A stretch of 64,000 bases of DNA from Nymphaea colorata (GCF_008831285.2 NC_045138.2:20307934-20371933); one strand, 5' to 3'. Counted from the first letter of the stretch, positions 1 through 14,466 are shown. Translations and numbers: made by a program. Notes: a model not told the origin generated them from the letters alone.

Positions 1-700
1 TCACGGTCTGTCTGGTGCTCTTGGTTTTGTGTATCTGGCATGATAATGATTGGAGATATTATGGATGCAGAAATTTTATTTAGTGATGTGTCATCAGATC
101 TGTTGACATATATGAGTTCGCATGTAATGTAGATCACTGTGAAGTAGACCAAATTTTTTATCTGAGTGATGCTTTTCTTCTCCTGTGGTTTCAATTGTTT
201 TAATCTTTTGTTCTGGTCTTTCAACATAAACTTTCTGGGTGGTGGTGTCCATTGCTAGAATTGTGGCTTAAGCTTGTCTTCAACTAGTTAGTCCCGTCTG
301 ATTAGATCCGAAGTTTTATAGCAGATGAAAAGTGCATTTTGCTGGTGTCGCTTCGTAATCATATGTCTGCCGTTCCAATTGTAAAATCTCTCTCTCTCTC
401 TCTCTAATCCAAGCACCGTCTGGTGCATATTTACGTTTACACTTTTTCTGTAACTTTATTAGCTAAAAAATTTTCATGCTATGTACATGACTGGTAAGCG
501 GTTTCTTCTGCTTAAGAGCATGCTCTGGTCCTATTTATAGGCTAACCATATGAAATCCTACTAATCTAATTTATGCATTTTCCTAAAACATGCAGATATT
601 CTTAGAGGATTCTGCCCATGACTTTTTACATTCTATCTGGAGGCTGGAAGCAGAAAAGTAGCAGAAAATTTGCCACTTATTAAAAAGTGGTCTTGCCTAC
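1..700 (+). other. Upstream region and probable leader of the SINAT-type gene
   Basis: AT-rich DNA with no credible coding frame. It holds a (CT)n run near 389-406, of a kind common in plant leaders. A possible leader-intron acceptor lies near 595 (acatgcag followed by a purine-rich stretch), so the 5' UTR is probably split. This is inferred from position only; I see no convincing TATA box. Confidence 0.4.
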
Positions 701-1866
701 ATGAGCCATCTCATACCAGGGAAGAAGCAGAGGAAAAGTAGCTTCAGCTTTCCTGTGTCTAGTTGTATGGATGAATCGCCCTCCTTGCCAGTGGGCTCTG
801 ATTCTTCAGTTGGGTCAAGTGAACCCTCTTTTGTTGCACCCCAGAAGACACCAAATATACGAGAGCCTGTTATTCTGCCAAACAGTGACATCGATGGACT
901 TCTGGAGTGTCCCGTTTGTAGTAACTCAATGTACCCACCAATACAACAGGTTTATTCCTTGTCTTCCATTTAGCTTAAACTGTTAAAACAAAGCTTTTGA
1001 ATGCGATAAAATAGGAAGTAGAAGATGTTCCTTTCTAGATGAGATGATTCTCTGCCTAGGCAGGGCTCTTATGTGGTGAGTTGCATATCCTGTGCTACAC
1101 TTTCACCTAGCTTTCCGAAGCAACTATGGAACCCTTCGGGATTCCCCTGAATCACCTTTCCTTTTGATTTTTCAAAGTTGAAATGACTAATGAAAACTGC
1201 CATCTTTGTAAGACATAATTCTACTGTTGCTTAATGAAAGCAAATGACTTGTTAGTTGGGTGGAGGAAGAGGAAGAAAAGGTCAGACATATCGTGGATAG
1301 TTTATAGCCTTATGGATAGTTGGATGTTTTCAGATGGAAATAGTTAATACTCATGAATGTTTAATCTATCTATGTAAAAGACAACCATCCACAAAATCTT
1401 ATTTGTCTGGGGTTGGCATGCATGGAACTGCTATTAGTAGTCTGAATTTATGACAGGTTATTTTCAATCACTTCATATTGTCCTTTTGGTTTGTAAAGTT
1501 TGATCTTATTTAGTTATTTTTGTTCAGAAAGAAAAACTGTTTATATGGCCGTAGAGAGGGCCTTCTATTGTGATTAGTTAAGCTTTAGTAATGGCAGAGC
1601 CACAAGGATTTTCGTCATGTTGCTCAGGAGGAGGACGAAATATCTAAAGCTTGATCACATTCCACCGTTGCTATTGAGGTTTTAAACCCTGGGATTCTTG
1701 ACTCAACTTGGAGCAGGTTGACTCGTGACTTGTCAGGTCAAGTCTGTATCAGCCTGGTTTTGACAACTTGATTTCACAGAAATTACATTTATATATGTAT
1801 ATTGCAATGCATATAATTCATTATAACACCGCTATGTTATATATAATATGTATAATAAATTGGTAA

Positions 1867-1958
<92 letters not shown>

Positions 1959-3124
1959 GCAACTCTTGTTTTAATGTATTTTCTGTAGTCATATTATTCT
2001 CACATGTATTGTATGTAATGATATAGTGAAATTTATTTTTATATATATGTATACCTGTATAGTTTGCTTCCTAAATCTTCTGTATGTATGTTAATGATTG
2101 ATCACATGCTTTTGCAGTGTCCAAGCGGTCACACGCTCTGTTTTGATTGCAAATCTAGGGTGAATAACAGATGCCCTATTTGTAGAAAGGAAATTGGTAA
2201 CATCAGATGCCTAGCATTGGAAAAACTGGCAGCTTCTCTTCTTCTACCTTGCGCATATCATCAATTGGGTTGTGAAGAGATGTTCCCTTATTACAGTAAG
2301 GTAAAGCATGAGGCTCGATGTGTTTTTCGACCCTATAGCTGTCCCCATCCGGGTTCAGATTGTTCGTTCACTGGTGATGTGCCTTCACTGGTGGAACATC
2401 TAAGGTTATCTCACAAGGTGGATCTTCAGAATGGTTGCACCTTCAATCATCGGTATGTGAAACAGGACCCCTGTTCAGTGGACAACGTTTCTTGGACATT
2501 AACTGTAAGTTCTCCTTGCCCTTTAAGAACCATTTTCCATGATAGATAGCAACATCATTGGTTCGGAAGCTGAGCAACATATTTCTTGGTCCCAACTACA
2601 TGAATAATTTAGAGAAACGCTGGAACCGGGATTGCTGATAATCTGCCTTGAACGAACTTGAAGTCTTGAACTGTCTTGAGTCGCTTCCATGGCTTTGTTC
2701 ACACTGTTTTTCTGTTGCTAATTGTTATTCTAATCTACCCAAATAGCCGGAGAAAGAATCTCTTTTCCATTTTCCTGAGTTTCATCTTTTTAAATTGTTT
2801 CAGCTGTTCAACTGCTTTGGCCACTTCTTCTGTCTACACTTTGAAGCGTTCCGACTGGGTGCTGAACCTGTATACATGGCTTTCCTCCAATTTTTGGGTG
2901 AGGACTCTGATGCCAGAAAATTTGGCTACTGCCTTGAGGTTGGTGGAAATGGACGGAAACTGACATGGCATGGTGTGCCGAGGAGCATCAGAGATGATCA
3001 CCGGAAGGTTCGCGATAGTCATGATGGGCTCATAATCCAGAGAAGCTTGGCTCTCTACTTCTCTGGCGGTGACAGAAAGGAGTTAAAACTCAGGGTCACT
3101 GGCAAGATATGGAAGGAGATCTGA
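701..3124 (+). CDS. SINAT: SINAT-family RING E3 ubiquitin ligase (seven in absentia homologue), 3 exons, 318 aa
   Basis: Exons 701-949, 2118-2504 and 2804-3124, all phase 0, with GT-AG introns of 1168 and 299 bp; stop TGA at 3122. The RING is C3HC4: Cys70, Cys73, Cys84, His88, Cys91, Cys94, Cys102 and Cys105, and intron 1 splits it just before Cys84. A SIAH-type zinc finger follows (about 130-190, starting LPCAYHQLGCEE). Then comes the TRAF-like sina domain (about 212-318), with family signatures such as LFNCFGHFFCLHFEAF, GRKLTWHGVPRSIRD and LALYFSGGDRKELKLRVTG. Known family role: dimeric E3 ligases that ubiquitinate targets in development, autophagy and stress signalling. Length fits the family (about 305-330 aa). 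The start is the first ATG in frame before the Ser-rich N-terminus. Family assignment is secure; the exact paralogue is not. Confidence 0.94.
1870..1955. repeat. (AT)n microsatellite in SINAT intron 1
   Basis: An uninterrupted run of about 43 AT dinucleotides inside intron 1 of the SINAT gene, flanked by further AT-rich DNA. It is among the longest simple repeats in the window and probably varies in length between individuals. Confidence 0.95.
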
Positions 3125-6100
3125 AGCGCTTTTAAAATTGACAGAAAGCGGCAAAACTCCAAAAAGATTGTTTAATATGTAAATCTGTAATTCTATCTCC
3201 ATTCTTTAAATGAAAGAAGAATGGTCCTGTTTCCCCCTTCGTGAGTTTTTCAACTTAACTTTGTGGATTAGAGTTCACTGCAAATGCAAATTCAGGCTCA
3301 CCCATCCAGACGAAACATATGGTCTGACTGCCAGCAGTAGTGAGATTGGCCATTCTTTTCTTGGCGACGAATGTTTCACCCCTGCTGGCCATGACTAGGA
3401 AGTGGGGAAAATGGCTCAAATGGTGGATGTTAAGCCTCAGCTTCTTTCCTCAGAACACCCTCTCAGCCTCTTCTAGCTTCTTTTGAAAAAGGTGATTTGC
3501 ACTCTTATCTTATTAGGGAATTTTTGGGGGCACACTTAAAGGTCTACATATGAAAACTTACAAAAGCATGCTTAAGTTTTGATGTACTAGCAGAAACAGC
3601 TTAAGTTTTAATGTAATAACAGAAACAGATCAAGTTTTGATGTAATAACAGAAACAGCTCAAGTTTTGATTTCTTTCATTAACTTCTCAGGGTACACGAG
3701 AAACATGCGGTTAAATTAAATAAATTGGAGCTGAAGGCACATTCTTGTGTAAATGTAATAACAGAAACAGATCAAGTTTTGATGTAATAACAGAAACAGC
3801 TCAAGTTTTGATTTCTTTCATTAACTTCTCAGGGTACACGAGAAACATGCGGTTAAATGAAATAAATTGGAGCTGAAGGCACATTTTTGTTATATCACCA
3901 AAGTTTGGGCTTGTATTGTAAAAGTTTGAATATCTGGAAAACTACACCGTTGATTTGGGAAGTTGAGGTACTTTTGCTTTGCTTCATTCAAAGGCACCCT
4001 TAGAACAGAGAAAGGCATAAAATTCATGGTACTCTAAGAACGATATTCTATATCGCATATCCTAAGCGCTTCATATTTGGACCAAGAGAAGAAAAGCAAA
4101 TCAATTTACACAAGGCGTGGTCATTTCAGAGCAATTTTTCACATGATGTTTTATTTGGTAGAACAATGCCATTTGGAACAGTGCTATAAAATGTCGAGGA
4201 GAAGAAAATAAAACTTCTCATAAAGGCTTTATTCTTTCTCAAACTTGTAGCCAAAGTGCCTTTAACTTTTTAAAAGGTCTTATTTTCACCTTCATCCTTT
4301 TATTTCTTTATTTTTTTTTTCTTTTTCTCACTTTTCCTTTGACTGCATTCAACCTTCTTTGGCAGTACTTAAACCGTTTTAAAGGTTTAACATCTAAGAT
4401 TGCTTAACACTTTTGTACGCATGTCAAAGTACATCCTCTACCATGTTTGAACTCTTGAGCAGAGCAAAGAAACAATATTTTTTCAAACTTTCTGCTTCAC
4501 TATTCAAATATCTTTTTACAGCTTTACAGTAAGGTTGTTTGGTGAAGACCTGATTTTTTAATCGATTTTTGAGACCTCATCTGCTGTGTTCGGATGATAC
4601 CAAAACTACATTTCGCTGGGAAAAACCTGGGGAAGTTTGCCAGATCATTCACCATCATTTTCAAAGCATCATTTTGTCAAAATCAAAATTTTCACAAACT
4701 TGAATTTGAACGTCTTCCAGACACACTTTGAGCACTATTTTGGACATTTTGCCTCCAAAATGGCAGCATTTTACCTCCATTATTTTGGACATTTTTTCAA
4801 AGTTTGTGCTGCGGAAGTTTTTGATCCATTTATTCACATGTTTTAATTTACTCCAACGGCTAGTAGACAAAAACAAAAAGAAAGAAACAAAGAAAAGAAT
4901 AAATAATGTACCTACATGTTATCGAGATAAAATTAAACATGCTAAAAGTATATATTCAACATATACGATAGAAAGTGCCGAAAAAATGGATCCTCGTCTA
5001 AATTACATGTGCGTAGATGCCCATTCTAATGAAACTGGAATCTAAATTCAAAATTAGTTAGTGAACCTGAGTAAAAATCTATGACCAGATCTGGATTCAC
5101 TGATCTTAAAATTTGGATGACCAATCAAATTTGAATCAAAATCATCTGACATCCACTTATCACTTTCCAGTCCACAGATGGGGCCAACGTATGGATCGGG
5201 TGTGTCAGCTACCTATTGGTTCACTTTAGGGGCAAAAGGTATATATATGTGTGTGTGTGTGTGTGATTCTGTCTATTCCAAGTCATCCAGCTCATTCATG
5301 AGGATGATTTGGTCCATGTGATGAATGGTTGTGATAAAAACAATGAAACTTGGTTGCATCATCTTAACAGAGAAAAATGAAGTATACTAACTTTCCCACT
5401 TTGTGTGCTGGATATTTTCTTGTCAACTTTGCTTTTTGTTCTCTTTGTTACTAACGTGATATGTCTTATGTTTTATGCATATTACATATATAATGTTTAT
5501 CTCATCTTCTTCATTGTGATATAGTTCATGTAATCATGTCATTTACAAATTTGAGTTTGCATACACATGGAAAGTTCAAGTGCAAGAGTAAATAATGATA
5601 TCAAATATTTTTTGACTGATGAAATACAACACAATAAAGCATAGTTGAAGATAGAGTTATTGGCTCCACATGTGACACTGCTATGGACTTCTTATATAAA
5701 CGACTTAAACACATTTCAAACTAATCCGGTGTATCATGAGTTAACATTATACTTTATGGCCGTAAACAATTGTCACGCGATATGTTTTGTATGGATGCAC
5801 CAATTTTTCTTTCTCTCGCTCAACTGCTCAAAGACAAAGGTATGTCATAGGATACAAGACAGGTAGCTATTGAAGAATAATTTCCATATTTATGATGGTG
5901 ATTGGAAAGAATAATGATGTCGAGTGTCATATTTTCTCACTATAATAGTGATTGTTTGTATGATGTATATTTTTAGACTTTATAGACACTTTTATGTGTG
6001 TTGTTTGTATGGACTCGTATATGCAGATTTCATGGAGTTTGATATGCACTATTTGTTGGACATGGCTTTGTACTTCATGGGTGTTACATTCATAAGATGA

Positions 6101-9100
6101 ATCCAGAAATCCTTTGCACGCGTAAATCTGATTAGAACAATCATCTCTTTGATTACAGTAGGTTGCGACAGTAGAGCATCTTGCAAGGTGGACAATCTTT
6201 GCGAGTGCATTTCCATCTACTATCGACCATTAGTAGGAAAATTTTTGTATCATCTTACCAAGTGCAAGGTTTTAGCTCCATAGAGCTTCAAAGGCATCAG
6301 TGCTTTGACAGGAAGGCATAGTCATGGATTGCTTGTTGCGTTCTTCAGACATGGAGCAATCAAGTCACCTTTTATGAAACAAGGTTTGATGCATCTGTCT
6401 ACTAAAAAAACCTACTCCAATTTATGTCGACACTGGTTTTGGAAATTTACTTTGTTTTTGGTGGCCTTGGTGTCGACACGACAAGGAGAAGATAGCCCAC
6501 ACTGTCTAGTGCTTGAAGAACGTCGTTTTAGCACTTCAATGCCCTAATAAGCAAGAAAGCACGGCATGGAACAAGCCGGAGATGATGCTTTTGCTATTCA
6601 GAAACTTGACCATATGAATGACAGCGGTTGAAGTGTACATGGTTCGCATTTCGAAATCTGTCCATAACTGTTAACTCCATGTGGCTAGTTTCAGCTGTTG
6701 GGATCTTTGCATAGAAGTGCTTTCTCAAATGGTTTTCTATTGGACTTCTAGACATGGTGTAGAAAATTTTCTAGAGTTCTGGAAATTAGATGCTCTAGTT
6801 TAACAGCTGTTACTGACCCTGTGTTTCTCTGCTTTGCAAATTTTCTTTCTTTTTTGGAAATCTACTATCCATTCCTTTATCAGAGTTCTTCTGAATTGAG
6901 CGCTTCAGCTTCCTGTTCTGTTTTGTCCTTCTAGGCATCTCACAACTCATAATGCCTTTTCCCATAAGAATCGTGTATGAGCAAGAGATTTATGACCAAC
7001 TTCTTAAAAGTGATACAATTACGCACAGGAAAATTCCCCAAACATTCAAAAACTAGATGCATCTGTGCTATTTGGCATTTCTGATTTCCAAAGTTGAAAT
7101 TTCTTGTAGCAACTAAATTCAAGATTTTCTTAGAATGGTGGCCATTTTTGGTGAAAGATATATTGAACAAAGGGCATAACTGAGTTAAGAACTCAGAACA
7201 AAGAACCTTCAATCACCATGCTTTAAGCTGGGTGTGAGATTCAATAGACCCTTCTGAAACAACAGATGTTATGTTCAAATTTACCGTTAAATTGAAATTT
7301 GAATAAGCGAAAAAAGACTGTTCTCTCTGTATTTGTGTGACAATTAAGCCTTTCAGAAAGCTGCAACCTGCAGGGCCAAAGTCAATGATACTGAAGGCAT
7401 ACTGGATAAAGACCGGCGTTTGAAATTCTTTTACTAAATTCCTCTTTTAGTGTCATAATTTCTTTCATAGCTATGATGCTTCTCATCGATGTTGTTATAG
7501 CTTATGTTTTCCTCTTTATAAACCAGTATTGTGGAGCTTGTACCACTAAATGGGCTCGTATGAATATTCTTCTGCTTTTTAATGTTTCTGCATGACATGA
7601 TATTTTCCTGAATTTATAATCTAGCACCATTGATCACCATAGCATCATGTTGCTTGTATTCTGCTAATAATGAACACTCTCTTAAATCTTGTTTGAGATT
7701 GGATGCCACCTTTTCTTTTGCAATTTTTCCATCTGAAAATGGTTCATTTTAGCATTAGTACTGCGGGGTTTGGAAACCATACAGATCTTTTCATATGCTT
7801 TGCCAAAAATCATTTCTTTTGTACTCATAAATCATTCGGAAGTTTGCTTGTTTGATTTGGACAGGTGGTGATAGTTTTCATTACCCTTGCAACTTAGAAT
7901 AATTGTTTCTCAACTACCATTTGAAGTTTTTTTTCAAAGGCGCCTCTAAAAACCAATTTTTTGCAATCCAAATATAAACTTAGAAAACCTGGTTTTTCTC
8001 ATGTTACAAAAAAAAATTAGAAAACTAGGCTTTCAGAAAAAAAGATTTTTTTTTTTTTTTTTACAAAGCCAGGTTTTGACAAAAAACCATTTTTTTAAGG
8101 GGGTGTATCCAAACTCAGTCGAGTTTGGTAGAAGCCCGAAAGGCACTTGTTTCGTAATATGGCGTCTCGTTCGTTTCCTTGGGAAATATATTCGATGCGT
8201 TTTCCATTTATGGGCGTATCACGAAAAGTGTGTGCGTCAGTCATCTGTTCTAGATAACCGAACCCAAAATAAAAGATGAGAGACGGTGGCAATCGAAGCA
8301 TGGTCCACGAGAAGAGGATATTATCCAGATATAATTCTCGGTCTCCCTGAGCATCTATCCCTTGATTCTTTGGTTCTTCCTCTTGTCTTTGTTTGTCCCA
8401 TTGCTTCTAGTTTTAAACGCACCGTGTGTTGGAGTTTTTGGAGGAAATTTCGATTTGGCCTTCTTCCAGAAAGCTTTTCTCGGGTACGCTTCATCCGCTT
8501 TTAAGACTTAACATCATATTTTTGTTACATGAATTTGCGGAATGCCGGAAGCCGTTGTTGGTATTTGTCATTCTAGGATCCAAGGCCTGTACTGTGTTAT
8601 GATCTGCGTGTTGGTTAATTCTCATTTTCGGCTTTTCCTTTTGGTGGGTGTAAGTGTAACGTGTTTGAGTCGTTGAACTCGTCGAGAATTGCTTGATATG
8701 TTTTTGCATGTGCAAGTGCGTGGATTGACTCAGTTAACGTGTTCCCGTCTGGCTTCGCATGTTGAATCGTTTTGGTGCTAAATTTAACCCCTCGTTTTTG
8801 CGGTTAGGTAATTATTTCGCATTGAGGATCTTTTGCAGCATGTCTCTCTCTCTAAACGAGAAAGACCGCTAGGAAGAGAAGATTTATTATCCCTCAAAAT
8901 TCACTACCTTGAACTCCATCATCTACTGAATGGTATTACTTCCTAATTGCATACTTGAAGAAGACTCATCGAGGCCACCAACTTGGAGAACGAACAGTCG
9001 TTCGGCAATCTAGTGCCGATTAACCGAAACTTTTCTATCAGATACTAATGCCTGCTGCATTGCTGTCTTAATATTTCATTAGCTGGAAGGACTAGGCCTT

Positions 9101-9325
9101 TGTTAAGATAGCAATAAAAGTACAATTCTAGTTTCATTTATTTAAGTTGTTATAAGTTGAGTTACTGCGAGCAGTGCGTGTTTGTAATAACTAGTAAATT
9201 CTCGTTGTTTCATAGGTTTAAATTTTGGGGGGTTTATTGCTGTTTTTTTTTTCCTATGAAGGAGTTACTGGTGACTACAATTTTTTGCCTATGCACAGAA
9301 TTGAAGGTGGGTTGTGCGTAGGAAA
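3125..9325. other. Intergenic region between SINAT and SPP
   Basis: The first few hundred bases are probably SINAT 3' UTR. After that I see no gene. Contents include a 142-bp tandem duplication at 3611-3893, a (GT)n run near 5244-5264, poly-A and poly-T tracts at 7985-8095, and scattered short ORFs that match nothing I recognise. From about 8280 the sequence is probably the SPP promoter and leader. A leader-intron acceptor is plausible at about 9298 (tatgcacag), about 27 bp before the SPP start codon. Confidence 0.5.
3611..3893. repeat. 142-bp tandem duplication
   Basis: The segment starting atgtaataacagaaacag at 3611 recurs at 3753 with very few differences, ending with the phrase ctgaaggcacatt in both copies. 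The unit also contains a smaller internal repeat, gatgtaataacagaaacag. It lies downstream of the SINAT gene and is non-coding. Confidence 0.9.
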
Positions 9326-12300
9326 ATGGACAGATTGTGTGGTCCTGCTCGTGTCATGATAGTCTCGGATCTTGACCATACGATGGTATGCTATCTCGGA
9401 TTGGTTTTGTGCCTTTTGACCATTTCCAGTTGCTTGTGTTGCATATGAACGAGATACTGAATTCTTATAGGTCGTAAAACATAAACGATTGCATAAACAG
9501 TTAAACTTGTTTTGCAGGTTGATCATCATGATCCAGATGATTTGTCATTGCTTAGGTTCAATGCCTTATGGGAAGCACATTATAGGCATGACTCGCTGTT
9601 AGTTTTCTCTACTGGAAGATCGCCTACACTTTACAGAAAGCTGAGGGAGCAGAAGCCAATGCTATCTCCTGATATAACTATAATGTCAGTGGGGACTGAG
9701 ATAACATATGGTGAAGCTATGCTGCCAGATGATGGTTGGGAACATGTGCTGAACCAGAAATGGGATAGGGAGATAGTTATTGAAGAAGCATCCCATCTTT
9801 CACATCTCAAGTTCCAAGTAGGCTAGTTCTTGCTTAAATACTTACTGGAGACAATAATCTAGTTGTTACTGAATAATAACTATAAGAACGTCTAGTAAAA
9901 GCAAGTTTGTTGAACATGTCATGATGTTCGTCCTGTTATGATTGTTTGAAAATTCTGCAGTCACCAACTGAGCAACGACCGCACAAAGTTAGCTTCTATG
10001 TGGAAAAGGAGCGTGCCCAGGAAGCAATTGCCACATTCTCAAAGACACTAAAGGATCGTGGGGTAAGAGAGTTATTTGACATGTTAAAAGTCCAATGGAA
10101 GAACATACATGTGAGCATGAGTTTTATGTGTATATAGTGCAAAATCTTTCCACTTTCTAAAAGACAAATTTTAAATGATTGACATTAGAAATCTTTAGGT
10201 TATGCCATCACCTTTTAAACTTCACAAGTCACAGTCCTTGTTTCCTTAATAGCAAGGCCTTATAATGAAACCATCCTGGAAGATTTGAAGGGCTGATTTG
10301 GCAGTATAATCATCTCCCATTTAGCTTTATAAAGCTTGAACATAACTACAGACAAGGATACACTGTCTGAAGATCTGGAACCTGTTGTTTTAAAGCCACT
10401 CTTATTTGTCTCTGTAGTTTCCGAGTAGTCAACCTGGACGAAAACAGCACTAATGCAAAATGAATCTCCACCTCTTTCTATATTTCTTCAGGGATACGTG
10501 CCACTTCAAGGAACAAAAGGATTGGTATATTGACCCACATCTCTCTGTAACCTTGCCCTCCCAAACACATACATGCACAAGTTGATGTCACTAAGTAAAC
10601 TGTCTTTTTCTTTTCTTTTCTTTGATTTCAATACCTCTTGCTTCTTTTAATCCTTGTCTTAGGAACAGGTTTCGTTTTTGCTCATGTAGTTGTTCATGTA
10701 TACTGCACATAATGTGATTGTGGCTTATTTGTTTGTTCTACCGCAAGTAGTTCTCTTTTCTTGAAAGCTAACTCTCATTTTGCTCACCTGTTTTAGTTAG
10801 ATGTGAAAATCATTTACAGTGGTGGCATTGATCTGGACATTTTACCCCAAGGGGCTGGTAAAGGACAAGCTCTGGCATATTTACTCAAAAAGTTCAATTC
10901 TGAGGGGAAGCTTCCCACAACTACTCTTGTATGTGGTGATTCAGGAAATGATGCAGATCTTTTCAGTGTGCCAGACGTTTATGGTGTCATGGTATGTCGC
11001 TCACAAGCAATATATTGTTCTTTACATAATTTAATATAAGTTGAGAGGCTAGGTACAGGCTTCTGCTTGTGTCCCTATTCATGTGAACGTTAACAAAAAC
11101 TAAATAGATGGTTAACATTGAAGTTTTCAGCTTCCCAATTTTTAACATTGACCTTGAGTAAGGAACCAAATGGAACATCTGTGGGAGACAAATTTTGTGT
11201 GGTCTCATTTGGAATATACTGTCTTGACCATGTGAATCGATTAAATTGAAAAGTTTTCTTGTATATTTGTTGTAGCTTATACAGTTATATGTATGGCATG
11301 CTTATTACAATTTTATTGTTGTGTAACTTATTTGATTTGCAGGTCAGCAATGCTCAAGAAGAACTATTGCAGTGGCATGCAGAAAATGCGAAGGACAACC
11401 CTAAAATAATTCATGCGACTGAGAGATGTGCATCTGGAATTATTGAAGCTCTTGGCCATTTCAGGTTAGGAGCTGCCATCTCTCCGAGGGACATCACTGA
11501 TTATTCTCAGTACAAGACAGAGGGTTTCATTCCTGGGCTTGAAGTAGTAAAATTTTATTGCTTGTATGAGAGATGGTGCCGTGCTGATACTGAAAATTCA
11601 GAGAAGCATCTGCAGGATATGAAACACACCTTTGTAAGTCATGCTTGATATAGTCACACTTTTTTCCATTGCATTTTACTTTAAGCAGGCTTGCTTTAAG
11701 AACAGGTTTAATTATGAAAACTTATCTATTTATTGTGACAACAATAGATTTCTGTTTTCGTGATTGCTTGTGATATTTCTCCTCTTACAGTTTCATTCTG
11801 AATTTTGCAGTCTGCGAATGGAGTCACTGTCCACCCATGGGGTGCTGAACAGTCCTTCTCCGATGCTGTGGAGGCATTAAGGAATTGTTATGGTGATAAG
11901 CAGGGAAAACCATTTCGGGTATGGATTGACAGGATTTCAGGGCAACAAATTCATTCGGATACATGGGTTGTGAAGTTTCGTAAGTGGGAGTTTTATGGTC
12001 AGTGCCGCTCCACTTGCAAGAATATCAATCTGCTATTCCCCATTAATCCTATTGAATTTTGTATTGCATTTCATGGCATAAGCATCGTGTTGCACCTAGA
12101 TTTTTGAAATGATGGAACGTGACTTTATGAATTATAGGTCTACCTGTTATGATTTACATTCCAGTGAAGACTGTCCTAACATATCTTCTGTTTGCAGCTT
12201 GCAGCTTGTCTAAGACTCTGATGTTACTCCTATCTATTCTTCTAGTGAAATGATAGAGTTTAAAAATAAAGTTCGTGGACAATATGATGTTTTCACTCCC

Positions 12301-12717
12301 TTTAATACTTCATTTATTACTTGACAAAGTACCGTGGCGTTTTAAAACTGCAGCTGCTCAACAATTCCCATGTCCAGGACGCTTAGATACTTGTTCACAT
12401 TCGTGTAGCTCAGTGATGATCTGCCTTGTAGGTTTTTTTGTTCTCTTATTAGCACTCCATTTGCTCATGTTGCTTCTAATTTCAGGGGAAGGGAGGCGAG
12501 GCTGCATCACAACTGCTATACTACAGTCAAAGGTAGTTCTTAGCAGGGATTTGAAACCATTTGTTTCCCTCGTTTAAATGAATGAGAATTTACCTTCAAG
12601 AAGCTTACTCTGAACTTTTAACAGGCCGGGCCATCAGAACAGTGCGTCTGGCTTCATCTGCATCAGACATGGCTAAATGAGATGGGAATCATGGAGGAGA
12701 GTGGGTGGATATTCTAG
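9326..12717 (+). CDS. SPP: Sucrose-6-phosphate phosphatase, 8 exons, 424 aa
   Basis: Exons 9326-9385, 9518-9817, 9961-10062, 10797-10991, 11343-11633, 11811-11997, 12486-12532 and 12625-12717. All introns are GT-AG and the frame stays open across the joins; stop TAG at 12715. The enzyme hydrolyses sucrose-6F-phosphate to sucrose, the last step of cytosolic sucrose synthesis. It is a HAD-superfamily phosphatase. Motif I is SDLDHTM, with nucleophile Asp15 and acid/base Asp17; motif II is FSTGRS (Ser51, Thr52); the motif III lysine is Lys176 in GAGKGQAL; motif IV is [10 protein letters not shown] (Asp202, Asp206). The plant-specific C-terminal S6PP_C domain runs from about 300 to the end ([27 protein letters not shown]). 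Length matches plant SPPs (about 420-425 aa). No break or lost catalytic residue is visible. Confidence 0.96.
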
Positions 12718-13291
12718 AAGGTGGGGAGATGCCTTATGCTGCACCACTTATATGTGTGAAAATTTATTTATATTATCCAACAGGGGAGCATTATCTTTCT
12801 GAGTGCGAGTTAGCTGGTGTTTGGTTCAATAATGGTGCATCTCCCGCGTATTGAACTTCAAGCATCGTGTTAACAATGACCACCCATACAAAATAAGCGG
12901 TTCACCTGTTGTGTTTCTCATTATTTCTTTCAAAGTGACCATGATCTAGTAGTCCCACCTTGTTGCTGGGAGTGGACCTTCCACACGATGTTAACCCTAC
13001 TTTTCCCCACATAAATAATGGATCGTATTCTTTACGTTTTTGTTAACACTCAACTGATGATCTCTGCTGAAAAAGTTTATGATTTGCCATCATCACATTT
13101 TGCTGTATACATGCACACGTTCTCAAACAACTGTTTCCTCCAATTGTCTAACTGAATGAAACGCCAAGAACAGTAACACCACCATTCTTTATTATCTTTT
13201 TTTTTTTTTTGTTGCATGATTGCTGATTTCTCCTTCCCATAGATGCTATCCATCTTCATTTGGTCTTCTTCTGTACTGAACACACGCACAC

Positions 13292-13294
<3 letters not shown>

Positions 13295-13333
<39 letters not shown>
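13295..13333. repeat. (GA)n microsatellite
   Basis: About 19 GA dinucleotides in the region downstream of SPP, preceded by a short CA-rich stretch. Read on the other strand it makes a poly-Ser/Leu artefact ORF. Confidence 0.95.
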
Positions 13334-13334
<1 letters not shown>

Positions 13335-14466
13335 ATAACTGTAGATGAATAGGAACGTCTCATATGAGATGAAATACAATGATAATTGATAAAGGCCACT
13401 GCAATCTGCTTCTGTGAAAAGTATGCACGTTCTCAACCAGCACCCTTGAAACCAACAGCCAAGCTCACCCCACTGGTATTTGTAGCCTTCAATTTGGCAT
13501 GTACCGCAGTATCACATGTCCCGCTTCGTCTTCCTGGACAAAGAAGCATGCTGAAGCAGAAACACATGTTGATACGCCTTCAGTGAAGATACTGGCCGCA
13601 GGATATGGAGAATTTCCGGAAAGACATTCTTTTTGAATGTTGTCATGCCAAAGAAACACTGGAGACCTGATCCCAAATGAATCATGCAAGAATGCTTTTG
13701 AAAGCAGGAAGACAGAAAGCTCTTGGGAGATGAAATAGTTGAAATTGGCACTCCCCTTCTTTGTCAACACCTCCCATATTCATTTTTCTAAGCAGCTAAA
13801 CCTCAAGTGCTTATCGAACTCCATGAGAGTTTCATCTACACTGTCACTTAAAGTTCCCAAGCCGAGTTCAGGATACGGTCTAATTAAATGCAGAAGCCAA
13901 TTTTAAATTATGTTGCTGTTACAAGGAGCTGAAATCCTCCAGTCATCTTGAACTTCGTTCAACCACGGCCACTTGATGGGAGGCTGGAGGATTTCTTCAT
14001 CCAAACTCAGATAGAAAAAATCTGCAAATTCTTGTTAGTATATCCAAGATATCCACTAAATGGGAATATAATTTGATTTTAGAACTCGTTTATTCAAAAT
14101 ATGGAAAAAGAAATCAGATCTACCAGACTCAGTTATCGAATCTCACCGTCCTACATCTGTTAATGGGTCGGCCTGCCACCAACATAGGCGGCTTTCAATT
14201 GGATCCTTTTAAGAGATACTGGTACCTGATTTGGATAAGAAGAATACTGAATCTTAATGCAGAAAGCCATTCTCGAATCACAAATGGAAATCATAGATCT
14301 TAAGCAGTTCCAATTCGGTCTTGATAAGTCTGGTGCAGAGTCTTTCAAGCAAACCCTGCCCAGTGGCAGTCTTATAGGAATCTATTATGTTTTCAAAAAA
14401 ATTTGTGGGGGCCAAACGAAAATTTCTGAAAGTTTAGCTGGTAAAATTTGTTTTTCTTAAATCTCA

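Noticed and set aside
5645-6547. Short + strand ORFs (73 and 80 codons), considered as transposase remnants
   Set aside because: No transposase motif, no inverted ends, and no similarity I recognise.
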